A model generated the notes under the pieces. The model searched no databases, was not told the origin of the DNA, and saw only the letters and a list, made by a program, of their open reading frames with translations. The translations under genes were made by a program, and so were the position numbers. From Terriglobus sp. (GTDB lineage: Bacteria > Acidobacteriota > Terriglobia > Terriglobales > Acidobacteriaceae), in the NCBI GenBank assembly GCA_023265355.1, contig JAHFTZ010000176.1:1-5831 (forward strand): a stretch of 5,831 bases of DNA. The letters are read 5' to 3'. Positions 1 to 5,320 of this stretch are shown piece after piece. How positions within the stretch are numbered: position 1 is the stretch's first letter; every line of letters starts with the position of its first letter.

Positions 1-126
1 AAACCCGGACCGCGCTTCAAGCTTCTGTTGGAGCAGATCGAAGACGCGCAACTGGAGGGACGGATTGCGACGAAAGCCGAAGCCATCAATCTTCTTCGCG
101 ATCTTCTGGCGTCCAATCCCTCATGA
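1..126 (+). CDS. C-terminal end of a CCA-adding tRNA nucleotidyltransferase-like protein (partial)
   Basis: This frame is open from the first base and ends at TGA 124-126, giving 41 residues. The visible segment GPRFKLLLEQIEDAQLEG, followed by an RIATKAEAINLLRDLL helix, resembles the last helix of bacterial CCA-adding enzymes and poly(A)-polymerase-like tRNA nucleotidyltransferases. In that family a 'GP..g.ll..i..aqleG.i.t.eeA..ll' pattern closes the protein. Those enzymes add or repair the 3' CCA end of tRNAs in the cytoplasm. The catalytic head lies outside the window, so the call rests on the tail alone; an HD-domain protein is a possible alternative. The stop overlaps the next gene's start (ATGA), so the two genes are probably co-transcribed. 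Confidence 0.5.
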   Translation, partial: KPGPRFKLLLEQIEDAQLEGRIATKAEAINLLRDLLASNPS

Positions 127-1460
127 ACGAGATCATCATCGTCGGCGCGGGTGTCGCAGGGCTCTCCGCAGCAGTCCATCTGGCAGAGGCAGGCTATGCC
201 GTCACGGTTTTGGAGGCGAGACACCGCGTAGGCGGACGCATCCATTCGGTGGAAGCTGGGGGCGTCGTCGTGGAGACGGGCGCGGAGTTCATTCACGGCC
301 TGGTACAGGACACCTTCACCTGGCTGCGTGAAGAAAACCTGGAGCACTATGAACTCGACGGCGAAGACCTTGTCTACGGTGGCGACGGCGATCTACACGC
401 ACAACAGGAGGGAGACGCGGAAGACGAATCGCCTCTGGATCTTCTGGAAAAGATGACGGAGTGGAGCGAGATGCATCCGCACCTCGACATGACCTTCGCC
501 GAATATCTCGCGCAGGAAGGCCTGAATCGCGAAGATGCAGCAGGCGCCATCGGATACGTGGAAGGCTTCAACGCGGCCGACCATCGCGTGATCGGCATCC
601 GTTCGCTGGCTCTCCAACAGCGCGCCGAAGATGCCAGCGAAGGCGACCGCCTCTTTCATGTGCGCGGCGGTTACTCGCGTCTTGCCGAAGCCATGGCGGC
701 GAAGCTCATCGAGATCGGTGGCAAGATCAAATTCGGCCTCATCGTGGACCGCATTGCGTGGTCGCGCGGCGCGGTCACGATACACACAAGTAACGGCAGA
801 GAGTTCACCGGGCAAGCCGCCGTTGTGACGCTTCCGCTTGGCGTTCTACAGAAGAAGTCCGTCGCCTTCGGTCCCGAGCCCGCTGAGTTTCTCCAGGAGG
901 CAGAGCGCATGCGCATGGGCGATGTCTGCCGCATCTCACTGGTCTTCCGCACGCGCTTCTGGGCTGAGATAGAGCACGCGAGGTTTCACACCTTGGAGAA
1001 ACTCTCTTTCCTCTTTCCTGAGAAGCGGAGCGACCCCAGAGACCGTGCCTTTCAGGTCTTCTGGACTCCCTTTCCCTCGCTCGACCCTGTCGTGACGGCC
1101 TGGGCGGGGGGCCCTGCTGCAACAGCTTTCGCCGCCATGGATGCGGGCCAGATCGCCGAGGTCGCCGTGCGCGATCTCGCACACGCCCTCGGCGTTCCTG
1201 CCCAAGCCGTCCAGCAGGAGCTTCTTAGCTACGCAACGCACGACTGGACTAACGACCCCTTCGCCCAAGGCGCCTACAGTTACGTCGCGGCGGGAGGTGC
1301 GGACGCCTCCGAACGCATGACCCATCCTGTTGAGGGCACCCTCTTCTTTGCCGGAGAGCACACCGACATCACCGGCCACTGGGGAACGGTGCACGGAGCG
1401 TTACGATCCGGCGTCCGCGCCGCAAAGCAGTTGATCGAGATCCATCCAGTAGCGCGCTAG
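123..1460 (+). CDS. FAD-dependent amine oxidase (flavin monoamine oxidase family)
   Basis: This is a 445-residue flavoprotein of the amine oxidase family (MAO, polyamine oxidase and LSD1 fold), close to the usual bacterial length. The N-terminus carries the dinucleotide-binding motif GAGVAG (residues 8-13), with Glu31 for the ribose and the family signature LEARHRVGGR (30-39). GAEFIHG (53-59) contributes to the flavin site. The C-terminus has the second FAD segment, FFAGEHT (408-414) and GHWGTVHGALRSG (418-430). An acidic stretch lies around residues 79-107. No signal peptide is visible, so a cytoplasmic enzyme is expected. In the MGDVCRISLVF segment, the lysine that hydrogen-bonds to flavin N5 through water in MAO, PAO and LSD1 aligns with Arg270. 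The substrate cannot be read from sequence. ATG 123 overlaps the previous stop and lacks a clear Shine-Dalgarno sequence, which suggests translational coupling. Confidence 0.88.
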   Translation: MNEIIIVGAGVAGLSAAVHLAEAGYAVTVLEARHRVGGRIHSVEAGGVVVETGAEFIHGLVQDTFTWLREENLEHYELDGEDLVYGGDGDLHAQQEGDAEDESPLDLLEKMTEWSEMHPHLDMTFAEYLAQEGLNREDAAGAIGYVEGFNAADHRVIGIRSLALQQRAEDASEGDRLFHVRGGYSRLAEAMAAKLIEIGGKIKFGLIVDRIAWSRGAVTIHTSNGREFTGQAAVVTLPLGVLQKKSVAFGPEPAEFLQEAERMRMGDVCRISLVFRTRFWAEIEHARFHTLEKLSFLFPEKRSDPRDRAFQVFWTPFPSLDPVVTAWAGGPAATAFAAMDAGQIAEVAVRDLAHALGVPAQAVQQELLSYATHDWTNDPFAQGAYSYVAAGGADASERMTHPVEGTLFFAGEHTDITGHWGTVHGALRSGVRAAKQLIEIHPVAR

Positions 1461-1475
1461 AACCCAATCTTTTCT

Positions 1476-1504
1476 TTGACACCAACCTACGCCAGGAATA
1501 GGCT
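1476..1504 (+). promoter_or_regulatory. Candidate sigma70-type promoter for the radical SAM gene
   Basis: A perfect TTGACA (-35, 1476-1481) is followed after 17 bases by TAGGCT (1499-1504). The latter matches TATAAT at the three most conserved positions (first T, second A, last T). Transcription would begin near 1511, about 22 bases before ATG 1533. The site lies in the short gap after the amine oxidase stop, where a promoter is plausible. The -10 box is imperfect and the site is unconfirmed. Confidence 0.45.
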
Positions 1505-1532
1505 GGATCGGGTAAGCGAAGAAAAGGCGAAT

Positions 1533-2573
1533 ATGAGCGACGCACTCTTTCCGATTCTGGGGCAGGCTCCCGTAGCCATTGCGAAGATGGCCGCCGAGAG
1601 CGACTGGCTCGATGCTGGCCACGATGTCGAGTTCCGTTCCCTCGGCGTGAAGTCCATCCTGAACAGATCGGTCTCGAAGCGGCTGAAGTGGATGGTCTGG
1701 AGCATCAATCCCTATCGTGGGTGCGAGTTCGGCTGCCGCTACTGCTACGCCCGCTACACGCACGAGTTCATGGAGCTGCGCGACCCCGAAGCCTTCGAAC
1801 GCAAGATCTTCATCAAGCAGAACGCGGCGTGGCTGCTGGAGCAGGAGCTGCGCCGCAAAGAGAAGAGCGGAACGATCCACGAGGAGATCGCCCTGGGGAC
1901 AGCGACGGACCCCTGGCAGCCCATCGAGCGCAGGGAGCTCGTCACGCGGTCTCTGCTGGAGGTCATGGCGAAGCGCTCCGGTCTGCAACTGGGAGTCGTC
2001 ACAAAATCCACGCTGATCGAGCGCGACCTCGACCTGCTGCGCGAGATCAACACCAGGAGCACACTCGTGGTGCATCTGACGATCACCACTCCAGATGCAG
2101 ATCTCGCGCGCAAGCTGGAACCGCGCGCTCCGCGTCCCGATCTGCGCATGCGCACAGTGCAGCGCCTGCGCGAGGCGGGCATCCGCATCGGCGTGTTGAA
2201 CTCGCCGCTTCTGCCCGGCATCACCGACACTCCCGAAGCCATCGACGCCATGGCGAAGTGGAGCGCGGAGGCCGGCGCGAGCTTCTTCGCCGCGCAGCCT
2301 CTCTTTCTCAAAAGCTGCTCGCGCCCGACGTACTTCGACTTCGTGAAGGAGCACTTCCCCGCCCTGCAGAACGAGTACGCCGAACGCTTCCGCACCATGG
2401 ACTTCGCTGCGGGTCCTTACCGCGAACGCCTGCGCACCCTCGTAGCCGCGTCCTGCCGCAAGTACCATCTCAACGAACGCAGCAGCGATACCCTGCTGAC
2501 ACGCGACGTCGGCGACACGAAGAAGCCCGCGCAGCGCGAACCAGCAGCCGCACAACAACGGCTCTTTGCCTGA
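1533..2573 (+). CDS. Radical SAM protein, SplB-like (COG1533 / Rv2578c-PA0069 type)
   Basis: This 346-residue protein probably binds a 4Fe-4S cluster and cleaves S-adenosylmethionine to a 5'-deoxyadenosyl radical. The cluster motif is Cys64-X3-Cys68-X2-Cys71 within YRGCEFGCRYCYARY (61-75). Other family marks are GTATDPWQPIERRE (122-135), VVTKST (155-160), LEPRAPRPDLRM (195-206) and LLPGITD (226-232). These fit the SplB-related radical SAM proteins typified by Rv2578c and PA0069, whose substrate is not known to me. The relation to spore photoproduct lyase is at domain level and does not imply a DNA-repair role. ATG 1533 is preferred, with a weak AAGG upstream. A TTG at 1476 would add 19 residues, but it overlaps a TTGACA promoter box and the added segment has no family motif. 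The tail from about residue 315 is low complexity. A 39-base gap separates it from the kinase gene. Confidence 0.85.
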   Translation: MSDALFPILGQAPVAIAKMAAESDWLDAGHDVEFRSLGVKSILNRSVSKRLKWMVWSINPYRGCEFGCRYCYARYTHEFMELRDPEAFERKIFIKQNAAWLLEQELRRKEKSGTIHEEIALGTATDPWQPIERRELVTRSLLEVMAKRSGLQLGVVTKSTLIERDLDLLREINTRSTLVVHLTITTPDADLARKLEPRAPRPDLRMRTVQRLREAGIRIGVLNSPLLPGITDTPEAIDAMAKWSAEAGASFFAAQPLFLKSCSRPTYFDFVKEHFPALQNEYAERFRTMDFAAGPYRERLRTLVAASCRKYHLNERSSDTLLTRDVGDTKKPAQREPAAAQQRLFA

Positions 2574-2576
2574 AGC

Positions 2577-2604
2577 TTGCCTTGAAGCATCGAAGCCATA
2601 CACT
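2577..2604 (+). promoter_or_regulatory. Candidate promoter giving a near-leaderless kinase transcript
   Basis: TTGCCT (2577-2582) is followed after 16 bases by TACACT (2599-2604), which matches TATAAT at four of six positions. With the usual 6-7 base discriminator the start site would be at about 2611, only two bases before ATG 2613. The boxes sit in the 39-base gap between the radical SAM stop and the kinase start. A GGAAG at 2605-2609, only three bases from the ATG, is poorly spaced as a ribosome binding site. This is consistent with leaderless initiation but does not prove it. Confidence 0.3.
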
Positions 2605-2612
2605 GGAAGCTC

Positions 2613-3389
2613 ATGCTCCGTTCCGTTGCAGCAACGCGTTACGTTCTGGCCCTCCGCGAAGGCGGTTCTCTGCCTGCCATTGTGGAGGCGGACGATCTCG
2701 GCCTCTACGTCGTGAAGTTTCGCGGCGCAGGACAGGGCTCGCTGGCGCTCGTCGCGGAGCTGGTCGCCGGTGAGATTGGCCGCGCCCTCGGCCTCCGCGT
2801 ACCAGAGCTGGTCTTTGTGGAAGTCGATGCCGTCCTCGGCCGCAGCGATCCCGATGCCGAGATCCGTCATCTCCTAAAGGCCAGCGTCGGCCTGAACCTA
2901 GCGCTCGACTATCTCCCCGGATCGACGATGTTCGACCCCGCCGCGGGCGATGTGGCCTCCGCAGACATCGCCTCGATGGCCGTCTGGTTCGACGCCTTCG
3001 TCCAGAACGTGGACCGCACCGCGCGCAACGCCAACCTGCTGATGTGGCACAAACAGATCTACTTCATCGACCATGGCGCTGCGCTCTTCTTCCATCACAA
3101 CTGGGAGACCGCCGAGGAGAAGATCGCCTCTCCGTTTGCAGCAAGCCAGAACCACGTCCTGCTCCCCTGGGCGAGCGAGATCGCAGCCGCCGGAGTCAGG
3201 GCGAAGAGCATCCTCACAGCAGATCTGTTGCAGGAGATTCTTGCGATGGTCCCCGACGCGTGGCTTGAAACACCCGCGGCCTCTGCGGCCATGCGACGCG
3301 AAGCGTACCTCGATTACCTGATGCGCCGACTGTCCGCGTCCGCGATCTTTGAAGAGGAGGCGAGCCGTGCCCACCAACGCCTCGTTTGA
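2613..3389 (+). CDS. HipA-like kinase domain protein (HipA_2 type)
   Basis: This 258-residue protein resembles the short HipA-like kinases (HipA_2 type). It is much smaller than E. coli HipA (about 440 residues) and lacks that protein's N-terminal subdomain. A glycine-containing turn EGGSLPAIV (16-24) precedes YVVKF, where Lys35 is the expected ATP-binding lysine; Glu49 in the next helix could form the salt bridge. The catalytic loop is VDRTARNANLL (133-143), with Asp134 as probable base and Asn139 as metal ligand at the canonical +5 spacing. FIDHGA (151-156) supplies the metal-binding Asp153 in place of DFG. All core residues are present, so an active Ser/Thr-type kinase is likely; the substrate is unknown. 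No HipB-like helix-turn-helix gene is adjacent. The downstream DUF3037 gene overlaps by 23 bases, which suggests a functional pair. No signal peptide or membrane segment is seen. Confidence 0.8.
   Translation: MLRSVAATRYVLALREGGSLPAIVEADDLGLYVVKFRGAGQGSLALVAELVAGEIGRALGLRVPELVFVEVDAVLGRSDPDAEIRHLLKASVGLNLALDYLPGSTMFDPAAGDVASADIASMAVWFDAFVQNVDRTARNANLLMWHKQIYFIDHGAALFFHHNWETAEEKIASPFAASQNHVLLPWASEIAAAGVRAKSILTADLLQEILAMVPDAWLETPAASAAMRREAYLDYLMRRLSASAIFEEEASRAHQRLV
3354..3360 (+). promoter_or_regulatory. Strong ribosome binding site inside the kinase gene
   Basis: GAGGAGG at 3354-3360 lies six bases before GTG 3367 and is the best Shine-Dalgarno match in the window. It is encoded within the last kinase codons (the acidic FEEEA stretch). 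It decides the start of the DUF3037 gene: an in-frame TTG at 3349 lies upstream of this site and is unlikely to be used. Confidence 0.75.
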
Positions 3390-3756
3390 CTACGCCGTCC
3401 TCCGCGTCGTTCCGCGCGTGGAGCGACAGGAGTTCGTGAACATCGGCGTCATCGTCTTCTGCCTGGAGAAGCGCTACCTCGCCGCCAAAGTACACGTAGA
3501 CGAACAACGCCTCCGCGCCCTCTGGCCCTCCCTCGACATCGCCATGGTGCGGCAACACGCAGAAGCCGTCGTACGTATCTGCGAAGGAGATCTTTCCGCC
3601 GGACCAATCGCGAAGCTCTCCCAACGCGAACGCTTCCACTGGCTCATCTCTCCACGAAGCACGGTGATTCAAACGTCAGCAGCCCACACCGGCGTTTGCT
3701 CAGAAACGGGCGGCGTGCTGGAGAGATTGTTTGCCCAACTCGTCTCAAGTAAGTAG
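3367..3756 (+). CDS. DUF3037 domain protein, partner of the HipA-like kinase
   Basis: This small soluble protein has 129 residues from GTG 3367, the start set by the GAGGAGG site six bases upstream. It matches my recollection of DUF3037: an N-terminal YAVLRVVPRVERQEFVNIG (9-27) continuing into a hydrophobic VIVFC strand (28-32), and a C-terminal RFHWLISPRSTVIQTS (89-104). No catalytic motif, DNA-binding helix-turn-helix, signal peptide or membrane segment is evident. The biochemical function of the family is unknown to me. The 23-base overlap with the kinase and its strong binding site argue for joint expression at a defined ratio. DUF3037 genes are commonly found next to HipA_2-type kinases, so a regulator, substrate or complex partner of the kinase is the natural hypothesis. 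That is inference. Confidence 0.78.
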   Translation: MPTNASFDYAVLRVVPRVERQEFVNIGVIVFCLEKRYLAAKVHVDEQRLRALWPSLDIAMVRQHAEAVVRICEGDLSAGPIAKLSQRERFHWLISPRSTVIQTSAAHTGVCSETGGVLERLFAQLVSSK

Positions 3757-3768
3757 GCTTGGAAAGCC
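3756..3768 (+). terminator. Short hairpin after DUF3037, weak terminator candidate
   Basis: GGCTT (3756-3760) pairs with AAGCC (3764-3768) across a three-base loop, starting on the last base of the DUF3037 stop codon. It is followed by CGTCTTCT, which is only moderately T-rich. Outer GTAG (3753-3756) and CTAC (3775-3778) could form an alternative lower stem. The stem is short and lacks a real T run, so it may slow transcription rather than end it. Confidence 0.25.
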
Positions 3769-3822
3769 CGTCTTCTACAATTCATTCATCCCAGGTAAAG
3801 CATCATTCAGCGAAAAGAAGAG

Positions 3823-5124
3823 ATGGATCTCATGAATAGAAATGGCTTCCGGCAGAGCAAGCCAATATCTTTACCTGTCGAGTTAAAACTCTTTCTCTTC
3901 ACAAGCATCGCTATTTGGCTGATCTCGGCCGTCTTTGTTGCGATCCATGTCAGGCTGAATCATGAAGCCGATCATGGATTACCCCCCGTTTATTTCTCAG
4001 CTTTGTTTTACGACCTTAACTTTCTAAATGGACGGCTTAATCTGGTTCATACGCCAGCGTTTTTCACGGGTGATTACCGTTGGATTTATCCCGCCCCATG
4101 CTTCTTCCTTTACAAAGCCATCCTCGGTTGGAACAAGACGCAGCATGTACGCCACGCTGCACTCGTCGGCGATCTGATCTATTGTGGCAGCGTGCTTGTG
4201 GGTCTTTTAGTTCTCGCCTTCAAAACAATCTCCGCACTTTGCCGCAGAGATCTCAATCTTGCGAGTTCCTGCGCGCTTGTACTCGGCGCGCTACTTTTGT
4301 CCTGGCCCATCTTCTTTAGCGTCCACCAGGGAAATATCGAATCGATCCTCTGGATGATGACTGCGGTCGCAGTGTGGGCTTACTTTCGGAACTATCTATG
4401 GACCGCAGCCATTCTGATTGGCTTGGTGGGATCCTTCAAGATTTATCCGGTCCTGCTTCTGGCGCTTTACCTCGCGCCACGCAAGTATCGAGCGATGGCC
4501 GCCGGAGTGCTTACCTTCATGGCGGTCACGATCTTCAGCCTTGCCTACATCGGCCCAACGATTCCGATCGCCCTTCACAACACCATTGAAGGGATGAAGA
4601 GCTTCACCGAGCTTGGCTTTTATCCGGGAGCAGTGGATCGTAACTTCCTCACCTTTGACCACTCTCTCGTGAGTTTGATCCGGGTCCTCACAACCGCGCA
4701 TCCGGAGTGGATGCTTCCGCTCTCGCACGTCTACATGCCCATTCTTGCAATCGTGATGACCATCATCTTCTTTGCTAGGGTCTGGAAGATGCCCCGCCTG
4801 AATCAGGTATGGTTCATTCTTCTCTCCGCAGTACCGCTACCGCCAAAGTCCTACGATTACACGCTCACCATGCTCTATATCCCGATGGTCTGGCTTAGCC
4901 TGCTGTGCGTCTCTGCCGCAGTTCGGGGACAGAAAATACCTGGCATGCTTCCCATCATGATCGCCATGGCATTCGTACTCTCGCCGGAGGTCTCCATCAA
5001 ATTTGGTGGAGATTGGGCGTCCGGCCAGTTCAAAACAATCGTGCTGCTTGTGCTGCTCGGCCTGACACTTCGCTATCCGTTTAGCGAGGAACGGGCCCTT
5101 TCCACACCCGTGTGCGCACCTTAG
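3823..5124 (+). CDS. Polytopic membrane protein, probable GT87-family glycosyltransferase
   Basis: This is a 433-residue integral membrane protein with about ten or eleven hydrophobic segments; the clearest are near 22-43, 148-167, 191-216, 223-243, 300-320, 347-366 and 403-418. GT87-like features are a first extracytoplasmic loop with FYDLNFLNGRLNL (62-74) and DYRWIYP (84-90), then HQGNIESIL (168-176) and SFKIYPVLLL (204-213). Family members are polyprenol-phosphate-sugar-dependent transferases acting outside the membrane (for example mycobacterial PimE); acceptor and sugar are unknown here. Asp64 or Asp84 could be the catalytic acid, but alignment is needed. ATG 3823 and in-frame ATG 3832 are both possible: purine-rich 3812-3822 suits the second better as a Shine-Dalgarno sequence. 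TACAAT at 3776-3781 resembles a -10 box but has no -35 partner. Base composition is clearly more AT-rich than its neighbours, suggesting acquisition. No terminator is evident downstream. Confidence 0.6.
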   Translation: MDLMNRNGFRQSKPISLPVELKLFLFTSIAIWLISAVFVAIHVRLNHEADHGLPPVYFSALFYDLNFLNGRLNLVHTPAFFTGDYRWIYPAPCFFLYKAILGWNKTQHVRHAALVGDLIYCGSVLVGLLVLAFKTISALCRRDLNLASSCALVLGALLLSWPIFFSVHQGNIESILWMMTAVAVWAYFRNYLWTAAILIGLVGSFKIYPVLLLALYLAPRKYRAMAAGVLTFMAVTIFSLAYIGPTIPIALHNTIEGMKSFTELGFYPGAVDRNFLTFDHSLVSLIRVLTTAHPEWMLPLSHVYMPILAIVMTIIFFARVWKMPRLNQVWFILLSAVPLPPKSYDYTLTMLYIPMVWLSLLCVSAAVRGQKIPGMLPIMIAMAFVLSPEVSIKFGGDWASGQFKTIVLLVLLGLTLRYPFSEERALSTPVCAP

Positions 5125-5273
5125 GTGAAACCCATGAGCCCTAGTTGTGCTGGAAGATCGTACGCAGCCTTCATGCGAGATAGCAGAGCCTCATCCGAGG
5201 AAGTTTGGCCCTTTTGAGCCATGAGGGTCGAAGCTAGAAATAGCAATACGCAGAGAAAAGCGGTGAGTTTCAT
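5121..5273 (-). CDS. 50-codon frame with signal peptide; tiny secreted protein or truncated gene stump
   Basis: On the minus strand ATG (5273-5271) opens a 50-codon frame ending at TAA (5123-5121). The first 19 residues form a textbook signal peptide: short basic start MK, hydrophobic core TAFLCVLLFLA (4-14), and a likely cleavage after STLMA before Gln20. The remaining 31 residues include SSDEALLSRMKAAYDL (25-40) and end in GLMGFT. This looks like the amphipathic beginning of a larger secreted protein that stops abruptly. The frame fills the gap between the dehydrogenase and the GT87-like gene, and its stop overlaps the latter's stop by four bases. The ATG has GAAGG directly against it, so the ribosome binding site is poor, and the ATG lies within a hairpin. 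I do not recognise the family with confidence. It could be a genuine small gene, a 5' remnant or, less likely, chance. Confidence 0.4.
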   Translation of the reverse strand: MKLTAFLCVLLFLASTLMAQKGQTSSDEALLSRMKAAYDLPAQLGLMGFT

Positions 5274-5295
5274 CCTTCACAGGATGTCTCACCGC
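5256..5295 (-). terminator. Hairpin plus T-run after the dehydrogenase gene, terminator-like
   Basis: Reading leftward on the minus strand, an eight-base-pair stem joins 5288-5295 to 5260-5267. A small internal loop separates it from a second five-base-pair stem (5282-5286 with 5271-5275), closed by a six-base loop. The lower stem is followed directly by TTTTCTCT on the minus strand (complement of 5252-5259). The structure lies 25 bases past the dehydrogenase stop, as expected for an intrinsic terminator. On the plus strand there is no T run, so it should work one way only. It also contains the ATG of the small signal-peptide frame, so it could instead control that start. Confidence 0.5.
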
Positions 5296-5320
5296 TCCAT
5301 CTCTTGCAATGATTTAGTTG

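Noticed and set aside
1450..1477. A 10-base palindrome (TAGCGCGCTA, 1450-1459) followed by a T-rich TCTTTTCTTT after the amine oxidase, considered as a terminator.
   Set aside because: The palindrome has no room for a loop, leaving at most three base pairs, and the T-rich run is separated from it and overlaps the candidate -35 box.
1688..2773. A 361-codon arginine-, alanine- and histidine-rich plus-strand frame overlapping the radical SAM and kinase genes.
   Set aside because: It is an out-of-phase reading of GC-rich coding sequence, low in complexity, with no motif. The overlapping genes have strong family signatures.
1401..2870. A 489-codon open frame on the minus strand lying opposite the radical SAM and kinase genes.
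   Set aside because: Both plus-strand genes share the same phase, and the minus frame reads the exact reverse complement of their codons. Stops there require sense TTA, CTA or TCA, which are rare in GC-rich genes. The translation has no recognisable motif, while the plus strand has clear ones.
3755..5133. Possible flanking direct repeat around the low-GC segment (TAGG near 3754-3757 and 5122-5125, each followed by an A-rich then CCC stretch).
   Set aside because: Only four bases match exactly, and both include a TAG stop codon by necessity. This is too short to call target-site duplication, and no transposase or integrase is present.
5232..5246. A 15-base match (AGCTAGAAATAGCAA) to the tetraloop region of the engineered S. 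pyogenes Cas9 guide RNA scaffold, as I remember it.
   Set aside because: It is a small GCTA/TAGC stem with a GAAA loop, and the surrounding bases do not continue the scaffold. The bases are also explained as codons of the signal-peptide frame. No vector sequence, repeat or cas gene is nearby, so this is coincidence.
5125..5255. Plus-strand terminator for the GT87-like gene, including a CCTC/GAGG stem at 5189-5200 and a CCTCAT/ATGAGG inverted repeat (5189-5194 with 5221-5226).
   Set aside because: Stems are only four to six base pairs, the second has a 26-base loop, and no T run follows directly. The bases are better explained by the minus-strand frame.
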